From contig CAJTWC010000005.1 of the NCBI GenBank assembly GCA_910580185.1, positions 42,008 through 106,007 of the forward strand: 64,000 nt of DNA. The letters are read 5' to 3'. Below the pieces are notes generated by a model, which worked only from the letters and a program-made list of their open reading frames with translations, was not told where the DNA came from and did not search any database. Source of the DNA: an uncultured Bacilli bacterium (GTDB lineage: Bacteria > Bacillota_I > Bacilli_A > RF39 > UBA660). Below are positions 8,330 through 16,874 of this stretch, one piece after another. Position 1 is the stretch's first letter. The number at the start of each line of letters is the position of its first letter. Made by a program: the position numbers and the translations under genes.

Positions 8330-9034
8330 TTATTTATCACAATTATCTTCTAGTGAAAGTGGTATCTTATATGAGGTAATATCATCATTTTCACTCGTTA
8401 AATCAATTTCTAGGTGAAGGCTATTTTCTTTATAAACCTTACAAGTCTTAGCATAATTACTTACGTTAAAATGGACTTTATTTAAAAATTCATCTAAAGT
8501 TAGTCTCTTTTTTTCTTCATAATTATATTTACTGATTTCTTTTTTTGTTTTACCACTTGTTTCATAAAGCGTGCACTCTATTTTTTTATACTTTGTTAAA
8601 TCTTCTTTTCCACAGTAAGAAATATTCGATATATGAATGGATGTTTTATTATCGTTATAAGCGATTGTTCCATAAAGCTTAAAGTTATCACAAACGGGTG
8701 CAAGTGTCTTAAGTTCAAAGTCGTTATCTTTTTTATTTACAATCATCAAAACAAATAAAGATATAACAAGCACAACAATTACTAAAATGGTAATTAACTT
8801 CTTATCCTTACTAAACTTAGAAGTATCTTTTTTGGCGTTTAAAAGTTCATCTAAGTTCATGTTATACTCTTCGCACATCATTTTTAATATGGTTATATCT
8901 GGTATGTTTTTTCCAGTTTCCCACTTACTTACTGCTTGATATGTTACGCCGTATTTTTCTGCAAACTGTTTTTGACTTAAGTTTTCTTTTTTTCTTATTT
9001 CTTTTATAAATTTACCTATTTTTTCTTGATTCAT
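8330..9034 (-). CDS. XRE regulator with membrane anchor and extracellular domain
   Basis: 234 residues. Residues 5-60 are an XRE helix-turn-helix (IGKFIKEIRKKENLSQKQFA, VTYQAVSKWETGKNIPD). A single membrane helix follows (LITILVIVVLVISLFVLMIV, about residues 80-100). About 130 residues then lie outside, with three spaced cysteines. The layout suggests a one-component regulator that senses an external signal. It starts 21 bases after the map stop and may share its transcript. The ligand is unknown. Confidence 0.8.
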   Translation of the reverse strand: MNQEKIGKFIKEIRKKENLSQKQFAEKYGVTYQAVSKWETGKNIPDITILKMMCEEYNMNLDELLNAKKDTSKFSKDKKLITILVIVVLVISLFVLMIVNKKDNDFELKTLAPVCDNFKLYGTIAYNDNKTSIHISNISYCGKEDLTKYKKIECTLYETSGKTKKEISKYNYEEKKRLTLDEFLNKVHFNVSNYAKTCKVYKENSLHLEIDLTSENDDITSYKIPLSLEDNCDK

Positions 9035-9055
9035 AATTATTACCTCACACTAAAA

Positions 9056-9811
9056 TTAATCATCTAATCTTGGAGTTAGTATCTCATAACCATCCTTCGT
9101 TACCAAAACGGTGTGTTCAAAGTGAGCGGAAGGCTTACCATCTAAAGTTTTAACCGTCCAATCATCATCAAGAATATATATATCATCACCACCATAATTA
9201 AGCATTGGTTCAATACATATTACCATTCCCTCTTTTAGTCTTGGCCCAACTCCCTTAGGTCCATAATTTGGAATGTCAGGATCTTCATGCATATCTGTTC
9301 CTATACCATGACCACATAGTTCTTTTACAATTCCTAAATTATGACCTCTAGCATAAGTTTCAACGGCGTTTGATATATCTCCTATTCTATTACCTGGTTT
9401 TACCATTTTAATTCCTTCGTATAAAGCTTTTTCGGTATGTTCCATTAAGTATTTTTTATCTTCCGTAACCTCGCCAACCGTATAAGTCCACGCTGCATCT
9501 CCTTGGTATCCTTTATATCCTATTACAACGTCTATCGTAATTATATCGCCATCTTTTAGCTTTGTATTGTTAGGTATACCATGCACAACGGTATCATTAA
9601 CACTAGTGCATAAAGTATTAGGATACCCTTCATATCCAAGACAACTAGGAACAGCACCATTTTTTATAATAAAATCATGACATAGTTTATCAAGTTCATT
9701 GGTAGTAACACCTGCTTTAATATATGGTTTAATAAACTTATGCATCTTAGAAACAAGCATTCCAGCATGTTTCATTAATTCTATTTCTCTTTCGTTTTTT
9801 ATAGTTATCAT
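9056..9811 (-). CDS. map: Methionine aminopeptidase, type I
   Basis: The 251-residue metalloprotease removes the initiator Met from nascent proteins. Visible signatures are VNDTVVHGIPN, the metal-ligand segment ITIDVVIGYKGYQGDAAWT, KELCGHGIGTDMHEDP with the catalytic His, and MVICIEPML with a metal-binding Glu. The length is normal for type Ia enzymes without an N-terminal zinc extension. ATG follows GGAAGGA. In many Firmicutes map lies in the ribosomal protein cluster; here it precedes an XRE gene. Confidence 0.93.
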   Translation of the reverse strand: MITIKNEREIELMKHAGMLVSKMHKFIKPYIKAGVTTNELDKLCHDFIIKNGAVPSCLGYEGYPNTLCTSVNDTVVHGIPNNTKLKDGDIITIDVVIGYKGYQGDAAWTYTVGEVTEDKKYLMEHTEKALYEGIKMVKPGNRIGDISNAVETYARGHNLGIVKELCGHGIGTDMHEDPDIPNYGPKGVGPRLKEGMVICIEPMLNYGGDDIYILDDDWTVKTLDGKPSAHFEHTVLVTKDGYEILTPRLDD

Positions 9812-9854
9812 ATTCTTTTCCTTCCTAACACATTATACAACAATTATATCTTAT

Positions 9855-9883
9855 TTTACAAACTAATTTAATGTTGTTATAAT
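9855..9883 (+). promoter_or_regulatory. Sigma-A-type promoter
   Basis: TTTACA (9855-9860), a 17-base spacer, then TATAAT (9878-9883). It is placed to drive the gene at 9907, leaving a leader of about 17 bases that holds AAGGAGA. Confidence 0.7.
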
Positions 9884-9906
9884 ATAGTCTAAAAAGGAGA
9901 ACCATT

Positions 9907-10899
9907 ATGTTTGGCAAGTTAAGTAAAGAAATTATAATACATAAAAATAATGATTTTTTAAAAATAGAAATTCCAAAAGGATATAGTTTTGGAAAATTTA
10001 GCAACGCATTAAAAAATCTAAACATAGATGATGAACTTAAAAGAAAAATAATTGGATTAGTTTTTAAATATGATTTTAATATAGTAAATGAGAATAAAAA
10101 AATTCCTGCTTTGGAAATATATTTTATAAATAATAATAATACATCATATGAAATAATTAAAGAAAATAATGATAATTTATTAATAAGCAAAATTATAATG
10201 AGTGATCAAATATATGAAACATCAATAGAAATTAAAAATAATAATTACTTAATAAGTAACTTAATACACGAACTTAATGGTTCTACTAAAACTATTAAAA
10301 CGTATTCTTCCGTAGATAATGAGACTACTGGTAAAATGAGAAAAGAAGATGCTTTTTGTATAGCTAAAAATTTTCTTGATGATTTATTTATCAATAATAT
10401 AATTAACGTAAATAATTTATATAAAAATCTAAACATAGTAACAGAAGATAAATATAACCCTGTAATTAGTGATGATGTTATTAGTCTATGTTCAATAACC
10501 AAAATTAAAAACATAAATGATAGAAAGTTTTGTAATTTTAATATTATATTAAACGCAACTTACGAAGTTATTGGGGATATTAGTTTCAATTATAATGAAA
10601 GTGGTCCATCAGAACTTGGAAACGTTATGTATAATATTAAAGAAAACTACAGAAATAATCGCTATTGCACTAAAGCTTTAGCATTACTTAAAAAGCTTTT
10701 AAAAGATAATAATTTTGATGGTGATAAAAATTTGTATATAGCCGCTATTAACGAGTATTCTGTTAGGGTTGCTAAAGCAAATGGCGGAGTTGAAATACCA
10801 TATAAATATACTGATGAAAACTGTGGAGATGATTTATTTGATGAAGGTACTATAAAAGAAGAACAAGAAGTTCCAACAATGTTTAAGATTAATATTTAA
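9907..10899 (+). CDS. Hypothetical protein with a GNAT-like C-terminal domain
   Basis: 330 residues, rich in Asn and Ile. The first 190 residues are not recognised. The last third resembles a GNAT acetyltransferase core: FNIILNATYEVIGDISFNYN, then GNVMYNIKENYRNNRYCTKA, where the Arg/Asn-rich loop sits where acetyl-CoA is bound, and finally AINEYSVRVAKANGGVEIP. The pyrophosphate-binding Gly residues of a classic R/Q-x-x-G-x-G/A motif are replaced, so activity is uncertain. ATG follows AAGGAGA with its own promoter, and a strong terminator follows. Confidence 0.6.
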   Translation: MFGKLSKEIIIHKNNDFLKIEIPKGYSFGKFSNALKNLNIDDELKRKIIGLVFKYDFNIVNENKKIPALEIYFINNNNTSYEIIKENNDNLLISKIIMSDQIYETSIEIKNNNYLISNLIHELNGSTKTIKTYSSVDNETTGKMRKEDAFCIAKNFLDDLFINNIINVNNLYKNLNIVTEDKYNPVISDDVISLCSITKIKNINDRKFCNFNIILNATYEVIGDISFNYNESGPSELGNVMYNIKENYRNNRYCTKALALLKKLLKDNNFDGDKNLYIAAINEYSVRVAKANGGVEIPYKYTDENCGDDLFDEGTIKEEQEVPTMFKINI

Positions 10900-10931
10900 A
10901 AAGGCTAGAAAAATTAATTTCTAACCTTTTT
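10898..10931. terminator. Bidirectional terminator between convergent genes
   Basis: A 14-bp imperfect stem begins AAAAAGGCTAGAAA and pairs with TTTCTAACCTTTTT around an AATTAAT-type loop. It serves the plus-strand gene ending at 10899 and the minus-strand gene ending at 10940. Confidence 0.75.
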
Positions 10932-10939
10932 ATTTATAA

Positions 10940-11827
10940 CTAATTATCTACTTCAATATCCCCGCAGTTATTTTTTATCTTTAATGTAACATTACTCATG
11001 CGGCTATTATGCTTAACATCTACTTCACCTAAATCAGTTTTGGCATCAATATAAATATCATTTGTATTACCTATTTCTATATCACCAAAATCATCCTTGA
11101 TATAGGAATTTTTATTTATGTTAACGTTTTTTATTTCTATATCACCACAATCAGCTTCTATGTTCATATAGCTAAGGACATTTAATACTTCGATATCTCC
11201 ATAACTATTTTTTACCGTTATATCACTTACTTTTCCTAGTTCTATATCGCCTGCAGAAGCATTAACGTTTACGTCTTTAGCATTATTTATCTTTATATCA
11301 CCATAGTCATTATCTACTTTAGCAGTTAACGCACCTTTTATTAGGACGTCACCACAGTTAGCGCTAACATTTGCATTAGCTTCTAAAAAACTATCTATAA
11401 CAACATCACCATATTTGTTATCTACCACGATATTATTTTTATAGTCCTTTGGTAAGTATACCAAGACTTTAGACTTGGTTACGTTAAAACAAAAGCCAAA
11501 ACATTTTTTTTGTTTAGCATCAATTTCTAAACTTCTGCCACTTACATTTACCTTAGATTTATCTTCGTCTCCATAAACTAAAACTTTAATATTATTATCA
11601 CTAGATTCTTTTACGTAAACATCTGCTGCGTCCGTATTTATTTTTATTTTCTCAAAATTAATTTCATAGGTTTCATTTATTACCAAGTTATTACTTTGTT
11701 TACTGCCCACAAACATTTTTGTAAAAACATGTTTACCGTTTATTACCCTTACCATGAAACAAATAAGCATAACGCATATGATAACAAGAAATATTATTAA
11801 AGAAATTATAAGACCCTTATTTTTCAT
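10940..11827 (-). CDS. DUF4097-family beta-repeat protein, membrane anchored
   Basis: 295 residues with an N-terminal membrane helix (GLIISLIIFLVIICVMLICF) and a long extracellular repeat region. The unit ends in GDI or GDV about every 18-20 residues (KYGDVVI, NCGDVLI, DYGDIKI, SAGDIEL, SYGDIEV, DCGDIEI, DFGDIEI, NCGDIEV). This is the DUF4097/putative-adhesin pattern, expected to form a right-handed beta structure. ATG at 11825-11827 follows GGGTGAT. It overlaps the XRE gene by 11 bases, so translation is coupled. In other Firmicutes DUF4097 proteins accompany cell-envelope stress regulators. Confidence 0.82.
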   Translation of the reverse strand: MKNKGLIISLIIFLVIICVMLICFMVRVINGKHVFTKMFVGSKQSNNLVINETYEINFEKIKINTDAADVYVKESSDNNIKVLVYGDEDKSKVNVSGRSLEIDAKQKKCFGFCFNVTKSKVLVYLPKDYKNNIVVDNKYGDVVIDSFLEANANVSANCGDVLIKGALTAKVDNDYGDIKINNAKDVNVNASAGDIELGKVSDITVKNSYGDIEVLNVLSYMNIEADCGDIEIKNVNINKNSYIKDDFGDIEIGNTNDIYIDAKTDLGEVDVKHNSRMSNVTLKIKNNCGDIEVDN

Positions 11828-12452
11828 TATTATCACCCTTTAACATAAATATTAGTTTTACGATTTCAGATACAAGTGCATAAATAATCCAGATAATCCA
11901 AGATATATGCCATGCCATCGTAATAAAACTTATAATGAAGTAAATAATAGTAAATAAAATAGATAGGATTTCATTTATGTTCTTTACTAACTTTTCTTCT
12001 TTACTTTCACACTTTACTTCTTTTTTCTTATAAACCATTGATGAGTAAACGATTATAAACGTTGCAATACCACATATTACTAAGAACACTGCACTAGAAA
12101 CAATTGGGTTTAATTCCATTACTGGTATGGTAATCATTATCCATACAACCGAGATAAAATAGATTAATACCCCAAGCGATATGCCTAAAGCATGCTTCCT
12201 TTTATTAGTTTTATCTGCGTTCTTATCATTACTTATTTCATTTAACGATTCTTTTTTATTTCCCGTTAAAAGTTCATCCGATGAAACATCATATAGCTTA
12301 CATATCGGAACTATTTTATCAAAGTCAGGTGTGCTTTGATTAGTCTCCCATTTTGATATGGTTTGTCTTGTAACGTTTAGTTTATCTGCTACTTCTTCTT
12401 GTGACAAACCTTTTTTCTTTCTTAATTTCAAAAGATTTTCCCCTAAATTCAT
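11817..12452 (-). CDS. XRE regulator with four-helix membrane tail
   Basis: 211 residues. The XRE domain occupies about residues 3-60 (MNLGENLLKLRKKKGLSQEE; NVTRQTISKWETNQSTPDFD). A charged linker follows, then four hydrophobic helices (ALGISLGVLIYFISVVWIMI to IIWIIYALVSEIVKLIFML). The gene is translationally coupled to the DUF4097 gene. I infer a membrane-tethered regulator controlling or sensing with its partner. Confidence 0.82.
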   Translation of the reverse strand: MNLGENLLKLRKKKGLSQEEVADKLNVTRQTISKWETNQSTPDFDKIVPICKLYDVSSDELLTGNKKESLNEISNDKNADKTNKRKHALGISLGVLIYFISVVWIMITIPVMELNPIVSSAVFLVICGIATFIIVYSSMVYKKKEVKCESKEEKLVKNINEILSILFTIIYFIISFITMAWHISWIIWIIYALVSEIVKLIFMLKGDNNEK

Positions 12453-12544
12453 TTTCTTTCACCTCATGATTAAATTATATACGTTTTAGAAGTTGCATTC
12501 CACCTATCTTGCTTGGAAATTTGTCAACCAGAGTTAACATTAGT

Positions 12545-13183
12545 TTATTTCATTTTCTTAATCGGGTGTCTAATCACTGTTTTTAATTTTTCCACAGTAC
12601 ATCTTCTTGGATCACTTAGATAAATTTCATGATGACGTCTTTTTCCACTAGTGTCTAGTTCATAACCATTTTCTTTAATATAATCATGCATTTTATTTAT
12701 TGTTTCTGGTTCATCATCATAAGAACCTATATGCATACATTGTACGCACAAACCTTCATCATATGTTAAAAACTCTACCTTTGAAAAATCTGCACCTTTC
12801 TTATTGGACACCTCTTTTACCGCCCAATCAAAATCTTCTTTCGTTACAAAATCAGGAAGTCTTATAACTGATATAAAATTAAATTCATCTTTACTATTAT
12901 AATCAATTTCTAACTTACCATTATCTTGCCACCAAAATCCTTCAAGTGGTGGAACTACATAACTAAAATAACCATCTATTTTATGTGTTCCTTTATAACT
13001 CATCTTAATCGTAAACGCTATTGCATATAAAAGACCAATAGACTTTTTATATTCACTATCATCCTCATTAGGATTACCCTTACCTCTTACTGCTATATAG
13101 TTCATCTTTGGAATAACCACGATAGAAGGTTTACTTTTAGGCATGTAAAACTCTTTATATTCTTTTTTATAATCAAAAACCAT
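12545..13183 (-). CDS. GyrI-like small-molecule-binding protein
   Basis: 212 residues of the GyrI-like family: KPSIVVIPKMNYIAVRGKGN at residues 18-37, YFSYVVPPLEGFWWQDNG near 78, MHIGSYDDEPETINKMHDYI near 150, and HHEIYLSDPRRCTVEKLKTV near the end. GyrI-like domains bind small hydrophobic or cationic compounds, either as resistance proteins or as effector domains of regulators. This one has no DNA-binding domain. ATG follows AAAGGAG. Confidence 0.82.
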   Translation of the reverse strand: MVFDYKKEYKEFYMPKSKPSIVVIPKMNYIAVRGKGNPNEDDSEYKKSIGLLYAIAFTIKMSYKGTHKIDGYFSYVVPPLEGFWWQDNGKLEIDYNSKDEFNFISVIRLPDFVTKEDFDWAVKEVSNKKGADFSKVEFLTYDEGLCVQCMHIGSYDDEPETINKMHDYIKENGYELDTSGKRRHHEIYLSDPRRCTVEKLKTVIRHPIKKMK

Positions 13184-13234
13184 GTTATTCTCCTTTAATA
13201 TTTTCTAATTAAATTATAACATCAAACAAAAAGA

Positions 13235-13262
13235 AACAAACTATAAATTAATATAATTTGTT
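13235..13262. repeat. 28-bp palindromic repeat, copy 1 (terminator-like)
   Basis: An imperfect palindrome with arms AACAAAnTATA and TATAnTTTGTT. On the minus strand it is followed by TCTTTTTG, so it can terminate transcription of the RhuM remnant. The same 28 bases occur at 13875-13902, which makes a direct repeat around the remnant. Confidence 0.75.
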
Positions 13263-13308
13263 GCATAATCATTATTCAAATCTTATTTTTTCGTCTCTAA
13301 AAATAATA

Positions 13309-13800
13309 CTAATTATCATTATTTATTTCTTTTAGTTCAATATTCATAATTTCCAAATAATCTTTTTCAGCTTGTGTTAAATGATTTTGTATATATTTAT
13401 CATATTCTTTATGAGCTTTTTTTAATGCTTCTTCATGTGAAATAGTCCCTTTTGAAGTAGCATATATATCTAATATTTTTCTCAAAAATACCTTTTCACT
13501 TGATCTTATATCTCTTATTTTATCAAGAAGCTCATCAAAATAAGAATCATTTCCATTATTTTTAAATCTTTCAACATTCAAATTATAACCTTTTACTAAA
13601 TATTCTTTTATCTTTTCATTAGCCCATATTCTAAATTTAGTTCCTTGGTCAGATTTTACACGAAAGCCAACAGCAATTATCATATCAAGATTATAATAAT
13701 TAGTTGGTTTTGTAGAAAATTCGGAATTTCCGAATTTTCTCATAGTGTTTGTTTCTAATAATTCATTTTCTAAATATATATTTTTTATAACAAGATGGTA
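13309..13800 (-). pseudogene. RhuM-family protein remnant
   Basis: The 144-residue open segment matches the middle of RhuM-family proteins (YYNLDMIIAVGFRVKSDQGT, FRIWANEKIKEYLVKGYNLN, YFDELLDKIRDIRSSEKVFL). Family members are usually over 300 residues. The frame continues upstream of the first ATG with homologous sequence (IKNIYLENELLETNTM) back to a stop at 13801, so the N-terminal part is lost. After DIYATS it jumps to a typical C-terminal segment (SHEEALKKAHKEYDKYI), which suggests an internal deletion. RhuM genes are often found near restriction systems or in phage-like regions. No ribosome site precedes the ATG. Confidence 0.7.
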
Positions 13801-13874
13801 TTAAACATAATAGATAATAAAATTATATACTACTTTATTAATTAATCATTATATATTTATAACTAAAAGAAAAA

Positions 13875-13902
13875 AACAAACTATAAATTAATATAATTTG
13901 TT
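13875..13902. repeat. 28-bp palindromic repeat, copy 2 (terminator)
   Basis: Identical to 13235-13262. On the minus strand the palindrome is followed by TTTTTTCTTTT and lies 6 bases after the stop at 13909, so it is a convincing rho-independent terminator there. Confidence 0.78.
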
Positions 13903-13908
13903 TCGTGC

Positions 13909-14160
13909 TTATCTCCCAAATGGATGTATTATTTTATTTTTAACTTCTTTTAAAATAATTTTAGAAGATATATTATATATTTTTTCAGCATCGCTTTCTT
14001 CTATTGATAGTTTTTCACATAATTCGCTAATAACTTTATTTTTATTATTCTTACCAATAAGAAAGTATTTTTCTAAAACATCATTTATTAACGTACACTT
14101 TTCTTCACTAAAACTCGTTTCGTTTTGAAGTTTCTTAATAAATTTTCTTTTATTCATCAT
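13909..14160 (-). CDS. Small helical protein downstream of an XRE gene
   Basis: 83 residues, wholly helical and charged (KRKFIKKLQNETSFSEEKCT, then IEESDAEKIYNISSKIILKE). There is no membrane segment or catalytic motif. It starts at tandem ATGs (14160 or 14157) inside the 3' end of the XRE gene and uses that gene's GGTGAAA as ribosome site, so the pair is coupled. It may be an accessory protein of that regulator; function unknown. Confidence 0.6.
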   Translation of the reverse strand: MMNKRKFIKKLQNETSFSEEKCTLINDVLEKYFLIGKNNKNKVISELCEKLSIEESDAEKIYNISSKIILKEVKNKIIHPFGR

Positions 14161-15070
14161 TTTCACCATACATCTTACCTTTAGAGTCAAGTTGTAATTG
14201 GTATCCATATTCAAAAACATATGCCATACTAAACAAGAATAAAATGTATATAACATCAAACATTTCAAAACCTATTCCAAGTTCTTCACCCATTACCATC
14301 TCTGCAATAACACCTGCTATGTTAGGTAAAATAATTGTTAGTATCATAAACGTTGCCATTTTCTTGATATGACTTACGTTTTCCATGGTAAATGGTGTAG
14401 TCCCATTATGAATGTTAATAAACATTTTTTCTAAGTGTTTTAAAGTTAAATAAAATAACACTAGTGAAATGGTTAAAAATACAAAAGCAGTTTCTATAAA
14501 TCCTATCATCATAGGCATTTTACCATTTTCTATTTTATCAATGATCATACTTGTTATATAAACTTCTGAATGATCCGTTATCGTTCTTTCATTTTCTTTA
14601 ATCGTTATTCTAATATCATTATTTGTTTTCTTATATTTAACTTCTTCACCAAAAATTGTTATTTTATTATTTTCTACTTTTACGTTATTAGCTAAAACAG
14701 GTGTTACAATCATGGTTAGTAAGGCTGCTGTAATACCAATAATAGTAATTACTTTTCCTATTTTCGCTAGTGTATATATTGCTTTAGACAATCCTTTCAT
14801 TTTTCTTTGTTTTTCTTTTTTAAACTTAACCACGCTCATTTTTACATCTTCGCCTAATGAATCAATGTCTATTAAGTCTTCTTGAACTAAGTCATTTATC
14901 TTACAATGAAAAATATCACATAATTTTAATATGTTATCCATTTCCGGATAGCTTTCTGCACACTCCCATTTAGATACGCTTTGTCTTGATACTCCTACTT
15001 TTTCTGCTAACTCTTCTTGAGATATTTTTTTATGTTTTCTAATACGTCTTAAATTATCACAAAATTTCAT
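14150..15070 (-). CDS. XRE regulator with DUF2975-like membrane domain
   Basis: 306 residues. The N-terminal XRE domain is clear (NLRRIRKHKKISQEELAEKV, VSRQSVSKWECAESYPEMD). Membrane helices start near residue 105 (VITIIGITAALLTMIVTPVL), followed by an extracellular strand-rich stretch and three more helices. FINIHNGTTPFTMENVSHIK is typical of DUF2975-type tails. It likely acts as a membrane-tethered one-component regulator. ATG follows AGGAGG. The inverted repeat CCAACTTTAGGTTG near 15125 lies upstream and could be an operator. Confidence 0.82.
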   Translation of the reverse strand: MKFCDNLRRIRKHKKISQEELAEKVGVSRQSVSKWECAESYPEMDNILKLCDIFHCKINDLVQEDLIDIDSLGEDVKMSVVKFKKEKQRKMKGLSKAIYTLAKIGKVITIIGITAALLTMIVTPVLANNVKVENNKITIFGEEVKYKKTNNDIRITIKENERTITDHSEVYITSMIIDKIENGKMPMMIGFIETAFVFLTISLVLFYLTLKHLEKMFINIHNGTTPFTMENVSHIKKMATFMILTIILPNIAGVIAEMVMGEELGIGFEMFDVIYILFLFSMAYVFEYGYQLQLDSKGKMYGENDE

Positions 15071-15149
15071 TAAGCCTTCCTCCTTTCATGGTTAAATCAT
15101 ATTACAATTAGCACTTATATTCTACCAACTTTAGGTTGCATTTTTCAAG

Positions 15150-16004
15150 TTATTTATGTTCTAACTTTTCATCTTCCTTGATATATTCATACTTCAAACT
15201 ATTTTTATTACTAATAACCGTCTTCCCTAAATTTTTTTCTATATCATCTTTAGCTACTTTAGCAGCATGGCCGCCTAACTTTGCAAGTGTTTTATTTTCT
15301 TTTAAACCAGTTGGCTTATGTTCTTTAGCAAGTACTCTTGTTGCAGCCTCTCCTAAATCAGTTAGAGCTATTTCTATATCAGTCATGTTATCCCTTAAAG
15401 ATTCTTTTCTAATACCTTTATACTCTTTATATTCAGATGCTTTCATACCAGACCATTCTTTATATATTTCGTTTGTTAATATGGCATATTCATATTCTTC
15501 CTCAATACCGTTTTCTTTCCATACTTTAGTTAACTTCTTCCTGTTAATAATGGCCCTTATCCTTGATTCTATCCACTCAAGGTCATATCCTTTTCTTAGG
15601 TAATAATCAATCATCTTATCAATTCCTTTAGATGGGTCAAATACGTTATCAATCTCTCTTCTACCTAACTTTGCAAGCCACAACTTAAATGGTTCTGCAT
15701 TAGGAGATGGAACTGATTCTATAAGTCTAAAGATGCCTTCTGTATCAAGGACATCTTGATTATAATACTTACCATCAGATGATTTTAATTTCAGTTGTCC
15801 GATATTTTCGGACAACTGGCTTCCTTCTTGTAATAATTTTATTTTTAAATCATTCCAATACTTTCTTGGTCTTTCACTACCAGTTAACGCCTTTATCACA
15901 TCAACCACACTAAAATAGTAATCCTCTTTATCCTTATCCCATACACTTCTTATTTCTGTGCTTTCAAATAAATTCGTTATAGTTTTTAATTTTTCGTTAT
16001 TCAA
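15150..16004 (-). CDS. BRO-N domain protein, phage antirepressor-like (copy 1)
   Basis: 284 residues. The N-terminal BRO domain reads ESTEIRSVWDKDKEDYYFSV, VDVIKALTGSERPRKYWNDL, DTEGIFRLIESVPSPNAEPF, KLWLAKLGRREIDNVFDPSK. The C-terminal half is a conserved helical domain with LTNEIYKEWSGMKASEYKEY and KGIRKESLRDNMTDIEIAL. BRO-N domains bind DNA in phage antirepressors and virus proteins; stand-alone chromosomal copies are common and their role is unclear. A full-length paralogue lies at 37929. ATG follows GGAGGT. Confidence 0.82.
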   Translation of the reverse strand: MNNEKLKTITNLFESTEIRSVWDKDKEDYYFSVVDVIKALTGSERPRKYWNDLKIKLLQEGSQLSENIGQLKLKSSDGKYYNQDVLDTEGIFRLIESVPSPNAEPFKLWLAKLGRREIDNVFDPSKGIDKMIDYYLRKGYDLEWIESRIRAIINRKKLTKVWKENGIEEEYEYAILTNEIYKEWSGMKASEYKEYKGIRKESLRDNMTDIEIALTDLGEAATRVLAKEHKPTGLKENKTLAKLGGHAAKVAKDDIEKNLGKTVISNKNSLKYEYIKEDEKLEHK

Positions 16005-16100
16005 CTTTACCTCCTATCATAACTATATTTTTTATTTACTGCATAGTCTTTATTATGCCAAACAATTGTTTATATAACAATAGATTTTTAACATTAATAA

Positions 16101-16128
16101 AAGAAAGTAGCAATTAACCTACTTTCTT
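16101..16128 (-). terminator. Hairpin, probable terminator
   Basis: A 10-bp perfect stem AAGAAAGTAG/CTACTTTCTT with an 8-base loop, followed on the minus strand by TTATTAATG. It lies about 140 bases after the XRE stop at 16265. The intervening 16140-16264 holds a short open stretch with no start that ends in ENNFLDDGMFSF and then TAA at about 16157. This looks like the tail of a lost gene. Confidence 0.5.
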
Positions 16129-16264
16129 CTTATAAACTTATTTTATTATCTTTTAAAAGCTAAACATACCATCATCTAAAAAATTATTTTCTGGTATATT
16201 TGAATTTTTAAGTTTATTTTATCCTTTTAAACATAGAAAATCTAAAAGATTAATATTAGTTTCA

Positions 16265-16780
16265 TTATTTATTTCTTTTTACAAATAATATACCTAGTAT
16301 TAAGGTAATTAAAGTAATAATAACTGGAGCTACTTTAAAAAATACCCACTCAAATGAATGCCATAACGTTCTTATAACAGACCACTCAGGGTCACTATAA
16401 TCCCAGGATTGATATGGACTACCTAATACTGCTAATAATATAAAAAGTAATATAATACATACATCTATAATTATTAAGAAGTTTATTATTCTTTTCCTTT
16501 TTTGTTTTTGCTTCATAGATAACTGTTCATTAATAACTTCTAATTTTTCAGATATTACTTTTAAATCATTTTTTTCTTTTTCATCTATACTTTCACCAAG
16601 AATTTCACTAACTGGTGTATCAAAGATTTCTGATATAGTGATTAACATTTCTGCATCAGGAACCGATAGTCCTTGCTCCCATTTTGAAATTGTTTGTCTA
16701 ACAACGTTTAATTTAACACTTAATTCTTCTTGTGAAAGACCTTTATTTTTTCTTAACGTTTTTAAATTATCTTTTAACAT
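16265..16780 (-). CDS. XRE regulator with two membrane helices
   Basis: 171 residues. The XRE domain spans residues 3-60 (NLKTLRKNKGLSQEELSVKL, NVVRQTISKWEQGLSVPDAE). A coiled-coil linker with Lys/Gln (EQLSMKQKQKRKRI) follows, then two membrane helices (IINFLIIIDVCIILLFILLAVLG and VFFKVAPVIITLITLILGILF). It is the fourth HTH-membrane protein within 9 kb. ATG follows GAGAGG. TTGCTACAAGCAA, a small inverted repeat near 16827, is a possible operator. Confidence 0.8.
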   Translation of the reverse strand: MLKDNLKTLRKNKGLSQEELSVKLNVVRQTISKWEQGLSVPDAEMLITISEIFDTPVSEILGESIDEKEKNDLKVISEKLEVINEQLSMKQKQKRKRIINFLIIIDVCIILLFILLAVLGSPYQSWDYSDPEWSVIRTLWHSFEWVFFKVAPVIITLITLILGILFVKRNK

Positions 16781-16874
16781 ATTAAAACCTCTCCTTTCAT
16801 CAAGTTAAGTGTATTATAAATGTTTCATTGCTACAAGCAATTCATTTTAACATCTTATCAAATTGTAATTTGCA

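Noticed and set aside
9825..10190. Minus-strand hydrophobic ORF opposite the 9907 gene
   Set aside because: It is antisense to a gene with a promoter, ribosome site and terminator; its hydrophobicity is a by-product of the AT-rich codons on the other strand.
13235..13262. The 28-bp palindrome as a regulator operator
   Set aside because: Both copies are followed by T-runs on the minus strand and sit after stop codons, which fits terminators better.
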